NCBI GenBank assembly: GCA_027593305.1
Contig: JAQCJA010000263.1
Location: 1 to 6,724, forward strand
Direction of reading: 5' to 3'
DNA: 6,724 nucleotides
Origin: a bacterium
Lineage (GTDB): Bacteria > Latescibacterota > UBA2968 > UBA8231
Part shown: positions 1-6,709 of the stretch, piece by piece
How the letters are laid out: every line of letters begins with the position of its first letter
How positions within the stretch are numbered: position 1 is the stretch's first letter
The notes under the pieces: generated by a model
Told to the model about the DNA's origin: nothing
What the model saw: the letters and a program-made list of their open reading frames with translations, nothing else
Databases searched by the model: none
Made by a program: the position numbers and the translations under genes

Positions 1-4
1 ACGA

Positions 5-2476
5 CTAGAGCGAACGCGCAGTCTCGATAATCTCGATCGCTTCGATCAGGTCGCCTTCGATGACATCGCTGCGACCCTCCAGGGACACGCCGCACTCAAA
101 ACCCTCCAGGACCTCGCGGACGTCATCCTTGAAGCGACGCAGTGAGGCGATCTGCCCCTCCCACACAATCTCACCGTCACGTCGCAGGCGCACCTTGTTG
201 TTGCGCATGACCTTGCCGTCCCGTACGATGCTGCCGGCAATGGCCCCCGAACGTGACGAGGAAAACATCTGCCGCACCTCGATCGTGCCGATAATACGCT
301 CCTCAAGACTCGGAGTCAGCATACCGGACAGCGCGGCGCGAAGCTCTTCGATGATCTGATAGATGATGCTGTATTCGCGAATCTCGACACCACTGTCGGC
401 TGCCATGACACGTGCGGAACTCTCAATCGGCACCTGAAAGGCGACAACCACCGCGTCCGAAGCAGAGGCCAGAAGAACATCAGACTCAGAAACGGGTCCC
501 ACAGCGGCGTGAATCACACGAATCCGTACCTCTTCGTGGATGATGCTGCCCAATTCCTGCGTGATCGCTTCAACTGACCCATCGACATCGCCCTTGACGA
601 CAACGTTGAGATCCGTGATCCGGCCCTCCTGAATCATATGCTGCAAGTCGCCGAGAGTAACGGCCCGACGCCGCGCATTCTGCTCACGTTTCACCTGCTG
701 CCGGCGCCCGACGATCGTCTTGGCATCGCGCTCTGTATCGACAACTGTAAAGGAGTCACCCGCCTGCGGCACACCACTCAAGCCCAGAACCTGCACGGGG
801 CACCCGGGGCCCACTTCCTTGACCCGCTTGCCGGACTCATCCATCAGCGCCCGCACGCGACCGCCGTACATCCCGGTGACAAAGGGATCACCGACGCGCA
901 GTGTGCCGTCCTGCACAAGCACGGTTGCCACCGGACCTCGGCCCTTGTCGAGTTGTCCTTCGATGATCGAACCACGCGCACGCTTTTCGGGATGGGCTGT
1001 CAGTTCAAGAACCTCGGCTTCCAGAAGGACGGCCTCGAGCAGAGCGTCCACTCCGGTTCCACGCGTCGCCGAGATCTCGACGCAGGATACTTTGCCACCC
1101 CATTCTTCGACGAGTACATCGTGCTGGGCGAGTTCACGCTTGATGCGAGCCGGGTCTGCTGTTGGCAGATCACATTTGTTGATGGCTACGATGATGGGCA
1201 CCCTGGCGGCTTTCGCATGATGAATCGCCTCAAGGGTCTGCGGCATGATATTGTCGTCGGCGGCGGCGATGAGAATGACTAGGTCCGTCACGCGGGCACC
1301 ACGCGCACGCATTGCCGTGAATGCTGCATGCCCCGGGGTGTCGAGGAACGTAACCATCTTCCCGTCGCCCACCTTCACCGAATACGCACCAATATGCTGG
1401 GTGATGCCACCGTGCTCGCCGCTGACCACATTGGCCTTGCGGAGATAGTCAAGCAACGACGTCTTGCCGTGGTCGACATGGCCCATGACGGTAACGACAG
1501 GCGGGCGCGGCGCTGCCTCGCCCACGTCTTCCTGTTCGAAAAGGCCGTCATCATAGTCAGCGTCGTCCTCTTCTTCAGCCGTTTCAAGAGCCCGCAGGTC
1601 GAAACCGAATTCATCGGCAACGGTAACCATGATATCCATGTCGAGACGCTGGTTGATCGTTACCATCACGCCCAACTGCAGACATGTCGCCATGACCTCA
1701 GCGGAACGAACATGCATGGCTTCGGCAAGCTCGCCAACGGTGGAGTATTCACGGACATGCAGGATCTGCTGCTCCTGCCCGGCGCCAACCGTCTCGTCCC
1801 CTTCTTCGCCGGCTTTGCGATCATAGCGTCGACGGGTACGGCCCTCACTGATCTGACTTAAGGTCTTGCGAACGCTGTCCTGCACAGCCTGCGAATCGAC
1901 CGGCTTCCGGCGCCGCTGGCGTCCTGCAGAACTCCCGCCGCCGCTCCCGCTACCGCTTCCCGCGGCGCCCGTGCGCCAACGACCACTGACGTCAGCAGGC
2001 GTCGCGACGGGTGTGGCAGCTGGTTTGTCCGTGGGCCGCTCGTTGTGCGTATCACGGAGTTCATTGAGCATCTCTTCGTTGACCTTGCCGCCCCGATGCT
2101 TCGTGCGCCTCCGGCTCTCCTCGGCGCCACCAACCGTGCCCGCAGGAGCGGCCGCAGGCGGTGGCGCACCTGGACGAGAGGGTGGGTCTACCTTGCGACG
2201 CGCAGGACGGGCGGCAGGTGCTTTCGCCTGAGTCGGCTGTCGGGATGCACGTTCTTCAGCGCGGCGCTGGGTCTCCTTGACCTTCTGCCGCTGCACTTCT
2301 TCGACCGAAGATTTCTTCTCGTCGTCGATCTTCTTCGTGATGGCCCCAAGCATATCGGGAGTGACCACACTCATATGGCTCTTGACGTCGTGCCCCATCC
2401 CCTTCAACATGGAGATTAGGGCATCACTGGAGAGCTTCTTTTCCTTGGCTACCTGGTAGACTCTGCGCTTTTCCAC
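5..2476 (-). CDS. infB: Translation initiation factor IF-2
   Basis: GTPase that delivers fMet-tRNA to the 30S subunit and promotes 70S joining in the cytoplasm. The product is 823 aa from the GTG at 2476 and complete, with a TAG stop at 7-5. Seen in order: an IF2_N-type helical domain (about residues 2-52, beginning VEKRRVYQVAKEKKLS); a long charged, Pro/Ala/Arg-rich linker with a Gly/Ser tract at about 170-185; a second IF2_N-like segment (about 238-293); an acidic stretch; the G domain with GHVDHGKT (332-339), GGITQHIG (356-363), DTPGH (379-383), NKCD (433-436) and SATRG (469-473); then domains II, III and the tRNA-binding C-domain. The G-domain variants NKCD and DDNIMPQ (usually DDGVMPQ) look like tolerated differences. 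The GTG start was preferred to an ATG at 2557 because family homology begins there, AGGGAAG lies 5 nt upstream, and the extra 27 residues are Arg/Pro-rich and overlap nusA. It is the last gene of the rimP-nusA-infB cluster in the window. Confidence 0.97.
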   Translation of the reverse strand: MEKRRVYQVAKEKKLSSDALISMLKGMGHDVKSHMSVVTPDMLGAITKKIDDEKKSSVEEVQRQKVKETQRRAEERASRQPTQAKAPAARPARRKVDPPSRPGAPPPAAAPAGTVGGAEESRRRTKHRGGKVNEEMLNELRDTHNERPTDKPAATPVATPADVSGRWRTGAAGSGSGSGGGSSAGRQRRRKPVDSQAVQDSVRKTLSQISEGRTRRRYDRKAGEEGDETVGAGQEQQILHVREYSTVGELAEAMHVRSAEVMATCLQLGVMVTINQRLDMDIMVTVADEFGFDLRALETAEEEDDADYDDGLFEQEDVGEAAPRPPVVTVMGHVDHGKTSLLDYLRKANVVSGEHGGITQHIGAYSVKVGDGKMVTFLDTPGHAAFTAMRARGARVTDLVILIAAADDNIMPQTLEAIHHAKAARVPIIVAINKCDLPTADPARIKRELAQHDVLVEEWGGKVSCVEISATRGTGVDALLEAVLLEAEVLELTAHPEKRARGSIIEGQLDKGRGPVATVLVQDGTLRVGDPFVTGMYGGRVRALMDESGKRVKEVGPGCPVQVLGLSGVPQAGDSFTVVDTERDAKTIVGRRQQVKREQNARRRAVTLGDLQHMIQEGRITDLNVVVKGDVDGSVEAITQELGSIIHEEVRIRVIHAAVGPVSESDVLLASASDAVVVAFQVPIESSARVMAADSGVEIREYSIIYQIIEELRAALSGMLTPSLEERIIGTIEVRQMFSSSRSGAIAGSIVRDGKVMRNNKVRLRRDGEIVWEGQIASLRRFKDDVREVLEGFECGVSLEGRSDVIEGDLIEAIEIIETARSL

Positions 2477-2481
2477 GTGTG

Positions 2482-2488
2482 CTTCCCT
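2482..2488 (-). promoter_or_regulatory. infB ribosome binding site
   Basis: AGGGAAG lies 5 nt before the GTG at 2476, inside the 25-nt gap after the nusA stop. It decides the infB start in favour of this GTG over the upstream ATG at 2557, which would overlap nusA by 56 nt. Confidence 0.75.
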
Positions 2489-2501
2489 GGTTGGACTTCG
2501 A

Positions 2502-4112
2502 TCAGGCGGCGCTTTCGCTCTCGGTGTCGTCCGCCGGCGCAGCGGCATCCGACGCACCCGCGTCGGTCGCAGCGTCGCCGATGGACGTCACATCTTCTGC
2601 AGATGCAACAATCCCGTCGCCGACACCACTATTCTCGTCCGCGCCGACTGCAACGGCCGGCTCAGCCCCATCTACTGATTCTGTTTCTGGCGCAACAATA
2701 ACTGCTGCTGCTGCTGCTTCTGCTGCATCCGCGGCGACCTGTGCAGCTTCGGCGGCGGCATCCTCGGCTGCCGACTGGGCCGCCCGCACCTTGGCGGCAG
2801 CACGCTCCTCAGTCTCCAACTCATCCAAGGTCGCCGGTCTGAGCACTTCGCCTCGTGCTTCTGCCCGTTCCACATAGGCAATCGCGCGCCCTCTCAACAG
2901 GGCCGCATCGGCCTGCCCTTCAATACCAGGGACCGTGCGCAGCATATCCACCTCAGCCTCAGCGATGCTGCGGATGGAGATGAAGCCGGAGGTGGCAAGA
3001 CTCAACGAAATCAACTCGCTCACACCTTCGAGACGGCGCAACTCGACCTTGCTGTCTTCAAGTCGACGCAGCCGTCGCTGGTACTCCTCATCGGTGATGA
3101 TATCCAGGCCCCACCCGGTGAGTTGCACAGCGAGGCGAGAATTCTGACCCGACTTGCCGATAGCCAGCGAAAGCTGCGATTCGTCGACAATAACCTGAGC
3201 ATGATGTCGACGTTCGTCGGTGATGACACGCGATACGGTTGCCGGACTCAAGGCGCGCGCGATGAAGATGTCAGCCTCGTCGATATACGGTACGATATCG
3301 ATCCTCTCACCGGACAGTTCACGGACGATCGCCTGCACTCGCGAGCCCTTGACGCCAACGCACGCGCCCACGGGATCTACGCGTTCATCACTGGAACTCA
3401 CCGCGATCTTGGCTCGTTCGCCGGGCTCACGCGCAACAGCGTGGATCTGGACGATACCTTCGGCGATCTCCGGGACCTCGGTGGCGAACAGCTTGCGTAA
3501 CAGTTCCGGATGCGTTCGCGACAACAGGACCTGTGGGCCACGGGCCGACTTGAGGACTTCAAAAATATAGCCCCGCACAGTGTCACCCTGACGATAGCGC
3601 TCGCGCCGAATCTGTTCCTTCAGCGGGATTGCCGCTTCGGCGCGGCCGAGATTCATGATGATGTCGCCGTGGCTAATTTGTTGCACAACACCGGAATCCA
3701 CCTGGGCAATACGGCCGGCGAACTCCTCGTAGATCCGCTCCCGCTCAGCTTCCCGGACGCGCTGGATGAGGATCTGCTTCGCCGTCTGGATGGCGTTGCG
3801 CCCAAAGTCGGCCAGGTTCAGTTCTACAAAGACCACAGCGCCCAACTGCGCCTGGGTGTCGATGAGCCGAGCTGCATCGACGTCGATCTCCGTCTCCGGT
3901 TCCGTGACTTCCTCGACAACGGTCTTTCGTGCCAGAACCGTCATCTGTCCACTGTCTGCGTCGATCCGTACTTCGAAATTGTCGGCATTGCCATAGCGCT
4001 TCTTCGCCGCTGAGATGAGCGCATCCGTAAGGGTCTCAATGACCATCTCACGGTCCACATTCTTCTCGCGGGCAATTTGGCCCAGCGCTTCAATGATGTT
4101 CAGGTTGGTCAT
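2502..4112 (-). CDS. nusA: Transcription termination/antitermination factor NusA
   Basis: RNA polymerase-binding factor that promotes pausing and hairpin-dependent termination and takes part in antitermination. The product is 536 aa, ATG start, TGA stop. Domains seen: RNAP-binding N-terminal domain (1 to about 130, opening with NIIEALGQIAREKNVD), S1 domain (about 134-200), KH1 (GVKGSRVQAIVRELSGERID, about 253-272), KH2 (AIGKSGQNSRLAVQLTGW, about 317-334) and one helix-hairpin-helix-like region (about 358-415, with TVPGIEG). After about residue 435 the protein becomes an Ala-rich acidic tail of roughly 100 residues with no recognisable fold. It is not obviously the paired acidic repeats of E. 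coli NusA. The tail includes a short in-frame GCA repeat. AGGAA sits 4 nt before the ATG. The gene lies 68 nt after rimP and 25 nt before infB, the classic order. NusA commonly autoregulates its own operon; a candidate site is the leader before rimP. Confidence 0.97.
   Translation of the reverse strand: MTNLNIIEALGQIAREKNVDREMVIETLTDALISAAKKRYGNADNFEVRIDADSGQMTVLARKTVVEEVTEPETEIDVDAARLIDTQAQLGAVVFVELNLADFGRNAIQTAKQILIQRVREAERERIYEEFAGRIAQVDSGVVQQISHGDIIMNLGRAEAAIPLKEQIRRERYRQGDTVRGYIFEVLKSARGPQVLLSRTHPELLRKLFATEVPEIAEGIVQIHAVAREPGERAKIAVSSSDERVDPVGACVGVKGSRVQAIVRELSGERIDIVPYIDEADIFIARALSPATVSRVITDERRHHAQVIVDESQLSLAIGKSGQNSRLAVQLTGWGLDIITDEEYQRRLRRLEDSKVELRRLEGVSELISLSLATSGFISIRSIAEAEVDMLRTVPGIEGQADAALLRGRAIAYVERAEARGEVLRPATLDELETEERAAAKVRAAQSAAEDAAAEAAQVAADAAEAAAAAVIVAPETESVDGAEPAVAVGADENSGVGDGIVASAEDVTSIGDAATDAGASDAAAPADDTESESAA
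2702..2725. repeat. CTG/CAG triplet repeat inside nusA
   Basis: Five perfect CTG units, one CTT and two more CTG units on the plus strand. In the nusA frame they read as GCA alanine codons interrupted by one GAA, within the Ala-rich tail (AAEAAAAA, about residues 463-470). Slippage would add or remove alanines without breaking the frame. Confidence 0.8.
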
Positions 4113-4116
4113 CCCG

Positions 4117-4121
4117 TTCCT
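4117..4121 (-). promoter_or_regulatory. nusA ribosome binding site
   Basis: AGGAA lies 4 nt upstream of the nusA ATG at 4112, a slightly short spacing. It supports this start; the only other nearby ATG (4126) is out of frame. Confidence 0.55.
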
Positions 4122-4180
4122 GGCATTCAGAAATTCGACTTCTTGCGTGGCCCATTCCTGCAGGGCTCGACCACGAGCGG

Positions 4181-4639
4181 CTAAAACTCTACTTCGACTG
4201 TGGCCTTTGCGATGTCACCGCGGTCGACGACGTTCTGCTGGTCTCCATTGCCGGCCAGCACGATCGATACATCTGTGAAACTCAACAATCTGCCCGTCTC
4301 AGTGCGTCCGCGCACCGTCACTACCTTCAGCAACCGCCCCAGAGCACGACCAAAGTCCCCATCAGTGCTCAGGGGCCTGTCGAGTCCCGGCGAGGTAACC
4401 TCAAGTCGATACCGGCCGGGAACCGGGTCTTCCACGTCGAACAGATCAGAAACTTCTCTGGCGATCTCCGTGCACAGGTCAAGGTTCACGCCACTTTCGT
4501 GGTGCACAAGCAGGCGAACACTGTATGTACCCTTGCCTGAAACCTCTACATCTACCAACTCGGCCCCGTGGTCACTGACGACGGGGCCGGCAAGATCGGC
4601 AATGTCTCGGCGCAATCGCTCGGGATCGACATCACCCAC
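4181..4639 (-). CDS. rimP: Ribosome maturation factor RimP
   Basis: Small assembly factor that acts on the 30S ribosomal subunit. The product is 152 aa, the normal size for the family, with a GTG start and a TAG stop. The N-terminal alpha/beta domain carries the typical segment from about residue 25 (GAELVDVEV) to VNLDLCTEIAREVSDLFD. The family signature follows at about 77-90 (YRLEVTSPGLDRPL). The C-terminal SH3-like domain covers roughly 95-152 (GRLLKVVTVRG, then GRLLSF and a final beta strand). It heads the rimP-nusA-infB cluster. The GTG at 4639 was chosen because GGAAGG lies 9 nt upstream and no in-frame upstream start fits. The ribosome binding site and start codon can fold into weak hairpins, so translation may depend on leader structure, which is inference. 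Confidence 0.95.
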   Translation of the reverse strand: MGDVDPERLRRDIADLAGPVVSDHGAELVDVEVSGKGTYSVRLLVHHESGVNLDLCTEIAREVSDLFDVEDPVPGRYRLEVTSPGLDRPLSTDGDFGRALGRLLKVVTVRGRTETGRLLSFTDVSIVLAGNGDQQNVVDRGDIAKATVEVEF

Positions 4640-4648
4640 GGCTTGTGG

Positions 4649-4655
4649 CCTTCCT
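4649..4655 (-). promoter_or_regulatory. rimP ribosome binding site
   Basis: AGGAAGG ends 9 nt before the GTG at 4639 and supports this non-ATG start. Its AAGG part can pair, as AAGGC (4652-4648), with GCCTT (4669-4665) in the upstream leader, a possible weak occlusion. Confidence 0.6.
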
Positions 4656-4674
4656 GCTCAATAAAAGGCTCCCC

Positions 4675-4773
4675 TTAACAAAAAGGGCTCCATCGGAGCC
4701 CACTAAAGTCTTCAAAGATAGCGCCATATGTGAATTTGAGCAAGATACGGGACATCGCTGGCCAGCAGCACAC
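4675..4773 (-). CDS. Possible 32-codon leader ORF (doubtful)
   Basis: A short frame runs from GTG at 4773 to TAA at 4677-4675. A strong AAGGAG (4786-4781) lies 7 nt before the GTG. It starts 26 nt after the merR-like stop and reads through the terminator hairpin, ending in the T-run region. The peptide (starting VCCWPAMSRILLKF, ending RWSPFC) matches nothing I recognise. Codon third positions lack the GC bias of the neighbouring genes, and the candidate promoter lies inside the frame, so only read-through mRNA from der-merR would carry its ribosome site. It may well be a chance frame. Confidence 0.15.
   Translation of the reverse strand: MCCWPAMSRILLKFTYGAIFEDFSGLRWSPFC
4680..4701 (-). terminator. 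Intrinsic terminator before rimP
   Basis: On the minus strand a perfect 7-bp stem, GGGCTCC / GGAGCCC (4701-4695 and 4691-4685), has a 3-nt GAT loop and is followed at once by TTTTT (4684-4680), then GTT. It lies about 100 nt after the merR-like stop, so it would end der-merR transcripts. It also lies downstream of the best promoter for rimP, so it may act as a leader attenuator of the rimP-nusA-infB transcript. The hairpin and T-run are directly visible; the role is inferred. Confidence 0.8.
4715..4743 (-). promoter_or_regulatory. Candidate sigma-70-type promoter for rimP-nusA-infB
   Basis: TTGCTC (4743-4738) and TATCTT (4720-4715) are separated by exactly 17 bp on the minus strand, matching 4 of 6 consensus bases in each box. 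Transcription would start near 4710-4709 and give a leader of about 70 nt that contains the terminator hairpin. No comparable promoter fits in the 40 nt between the hairpin T-run and the rimP start, which favours this one. A lineage with a different housekeeping sigma preference would weaken the call. Confidence 0.5.
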
Positions 4774-4799
4774 CGGACAACTCCTTCGCAAACAATTAG

Positions 4800-5297
4800 T
4801 TACCGAAGAATCTGCAGAATCTCACCGAGTTCCTTGCGGACCGCTTTCAGGAGCGCTCTATCCGGAGCCGAACTGGCACTGGCGTCGATGGAATCGACGG
4901 CTGCAGCCTGCACCTGAACGTCTGGTCGCGGCAATCGGGGTGATTCCTGGACGATCTCCTGTCCCAGACCGGCGGCAGTCAGCTCCTCCAGCGAGGGTGG
5001 ATCAACTGCCACCATGCGCGCAACATATGCAATGGCCCCACGGATCAGTTCGGGCTCGTTGCGCAGCCTCTGTTGGGCTCCCCGGGTCGAGTAACGTTCC
5101 TCGTGCAGCAAACGACGAATCAACAGAATGATCGCGATATCACGTTCCCGATAGGCCCGATTCTTGCCGCGAACCCGCTTGGGGCGCAGGCAGACGAATT
5201 CACTTTCCCAGGCACGTAAAGTGTACGGCGCCAACTCGGTCAGCTCCGCGACCTCGCCAATGCTGTAGTACAGCTTCGTGCCCAGTGCGTTCGGCAA
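4800..5297 (-). CDS. MerR-family transcriptional regulator, small
   Basis: A predicted DNA-binding protein of 165 aa. Residues 10-80 form a MerR-type winged helix-turn-helix: YYSIGEVAELTELAPYTLRA, the wing region with RPKRVRGKNRAYRERD, then the helix IILLIRRLLHEERYSTRGAQ. No metal- or drug-binding C-terminal domain follows. About 60 low-complexity residues lead to a short terminal amphipathic helix (ALLKAVRKELGEILQILR), possibly for dimerisation. Similar small MerR-like proteins without known effector occur beside core genes in many bacteria, and the target is unknown. The gene starts with TTG at 5297, 17 nt after the der stop, with AGGAGAGG just upstream, and stops with TAA, so co-transcription with der is likely. 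It ends about 57 nt before the candidate rimP promoter, but that promoter has a 17-bp spacer, not the 19-20 bp typical of MerR-activated promoters. Confidence 0.88.
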   Translation of the reverse strand: MPNALGTKLYYSIGEVAELTELAPYTLRAWESEFVCLRPKRVRGKNRAYRERDIAIILLIRRLLHEERYSTRGAQQRLRNEPELIRGAIAYVARMVAVDPPSLEELTAAGLGQEIVQESPRLPRPDVQVQAAAVDSIDASASSAPDRALLKAVRKELGEILQILR

Positions 5298-5314
5298 AAC
5301 CCCAATCCTCTCCT

Positions 5315-6697
5315 CTACGCCTCGGCACGCCCACCGGGAGCGCTTCGGGAACGACTATGGCGCCAGTGCAGGCGCAGTGGGGTACCCTCGAAGTCGAAAG
5401 ACTCACGGAGACTGCGTTCGAGATGCTTCTTGTATGCCTCCGACACGAGATCGGGGCGCGTCGCGAAAATCAGGAACGTCGGCGGCGATTCGCCGCTCTG
5501 CGTGACATAGTGCACACGGATGTCCCTGCCATTCCCCGTTGGCGGCAAGCGTTTGGTCGCCTCTTCAATCCAGCGATTCAACCGAGACGTGGAAATCCGT
5601 GCACGAGCACGATCGTGCACTTTCGCCGCTTCTTCGAGGCACCGCGAGGCACGGCTGCCGGTAAGAGCAGAAAGAACCAGGATCGGGTAGTTGCTCACAA
5701 ATGGATAGCGGTGTCGCATTTCATCACGGTAGGTATCAATGCCTACCGGATCTTCACGATTCTTCATCAGATCCCATTTGTTGACCGCAATGACGATTCC
5801 CTTGCCCATTTCCATCGCGTGGCCGATGATCCGGGCGTCCTGGGCCGTAGCGCCCTCGAGAGCATCGAGCAGGACAACGACAACGTCGCATCGTTCGATA
5901 CTATAGGAGGCCCGCAGATTGCTGTAGTATTCAATGGGATCCTCGACCTTGGCCCGCCGCCTCATCCCGGCTGTATCCACGAGTACAAAGCGCCGGCCCC
6001 CGGCGTCCAGGGTTACGTCTGTGGCATCCCGAGTGGTACCTGGCTCATCGTGAACCAGTGATACTTCCTGACCGGACAACCTGTTGATCAGTGTCGACTT
6101 GCCGACATTTGGTCGACCTGCAAGTACAATACGGACCACCTCTGCGTCCGCAGGGGGCGCCGCATCGAGGTGTTCGAAGCGAGCCACGATGGCATCCAGC
6201 AGATCCCCGGAACGCCGACCTGTAGCGGCAGAAACAACATAGGGCTCACCCAGCCCAAGCGTATAGTATTCAGCGAGATTGTAGCGCTCTACCTCCGGGT
6301 GATCAACCTTGTTGACCACCAGCATGCAGGGCGCATTGCGTCGTCGCAGCAGGTCTGCCACGTCCTGGTCGTCGCCGGTCACGCCGTCGGTGGCGTCCAC
6401 AAGGAACAGGACGAGATCTGCCTCCTCAAGGGCATGCTCAGCCTGGCGCCGGATGCCACCTTCGATCTCATCATCAGATCCGGGAATGTATCCGCCCGTG
6501 TCGACCAGAGTGAAGCGATGGCCGCACCACTCGGCAATGGCGTGAATCCGGTCTCGCGTAACCCCGGGTCGATCGTCGGTGATTGCCTGCCTTGTGCCGG
6601 TGACCCGATTGAAGAACGTCGACTTGCCGACGTTGGGCCTCCCGACAATGGCCACGATCGGGCGCACTGGGGTGATAGTGACAGGTGCCGATGTCAT
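5315..6697 (-). CDS. der: Ribosome-associated GTPase Der (EngA)
   Basis: Essential GTPase with two tandem G domains that helps assemble the 50S subunit. The product is 460 aa, within the usual family range, ATG start, TAG stop. First G domain: GRPNVGKS (19-26), DTGG (66-69), NKVD (129-132). Second G domain: GRPNVGKS (194-201), DTAG (241-244) followed by MRRRAKVEDPIEYYS, NKWD (306-309). The C-terminal KH-like domain spans roughly 350-450, with SRLNRWIEEATKRLPPTG, FLIFATRPDLVSEAYKKHLE and FDFEGTPLRLHWR. A basic Arg/Ser-rich tail ends the protein. All GTP-binding motifs are intact in both halves. AGGAAG lies 6 nt before the start. The promoter and any upstream gene lie outside the window. The merR-like gene follows after 17 nt. 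Confidence 0.97.
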   Translation of the reverse strand: MTSAPVTITPVRPIVAIVGRPNVGKSTFFNRVTGTRQAITDDRPGVTRDRIHAIAEWCGHRFTLVDTGGYIPGSDDEIEGGIRRQAEHALEEADLVLFLVDATDGVTGDDQDVADLLRRRNAPCMLVVNKVDHPEVERYNLAEYYTLGLGEPYVVSAATGRRSGDLLDAIVARFEHLDAAPPADAEVVRIVLAGRPNVGKSTLINRLSGQEVSLVHDEPGTTRDATDVTLDAGGRRFVLVDTAGMRRRAKVEDPIEYYSNLRASYSIERCDVVVVLLDALEGATAQDARIIGHAMEMGKGIVIAVNKWDLMKNREDPVGIDTYRDEMRHRYPFVSNYPILVLSALTGSRASRCLEEAAKVHDRARARISTSRLNRWIEEATKRLPPTGNGRDIRVHYVTQSGESPPTFLIFATRPDLVSEAYKKHLERSLRESFDFEGTPLRLHWRHSRSRSAPGGRAEA

Positions 6698-6703
6698 GCT
6701 CGT

Positions 6704-6709
6704 CTTCCT
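6704..6709 (-). promoter_or_regulatory. der ribosome binding site
   Basis: AGGAAG lies 6 nt before the ATG at 6697 and confirms the start. The remaining edge sequence contains GGGCTTTTT (6721-6713), which could be the tail of a terminator of an upstream gene, but the other half would be outside the window. Confidence 0.7.

Noticed and set aside
1..4. Start of a downstream rbfA gene after infB.
   Set aside because: Only 4 nt follow the infB stop; the usual neighbour cannot be seen here.
638..1282. 214-codon plus-strand open frame opposite infB.
   Set aside because: It lies entirely antisense to the conserved IF-2 G and C-terminal domains, with no recognisable product.
2477..2557. N-terminal extension of IF-2 from the ATG at 2557, overlapping the end of nusA.
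   Set aside because: The 27 extra residues are Arg/Pro-rich read-through of nusA's end in another frame. Family homology begins at the GTG at 2476, which has AGGGAAG 5 nt upstream.
4640..4799. Possible tRNA gene in the gap before rimP, as with the tRNA upstream of rimP in E. coli.
   Set aside because: No T-arm GTTCRANNC-type motif, CCA end or cloverleaf arms were found on either strand; the space is filled by promoter, terminator and ribosome binding site.
5285..6061. 258-codon plus-strand open frame opposite der.
   Set aside because: It is antisense to a clearly conserved gene, has no recognisable domain, and long shadow frames are expected opposite GC-rich genes.
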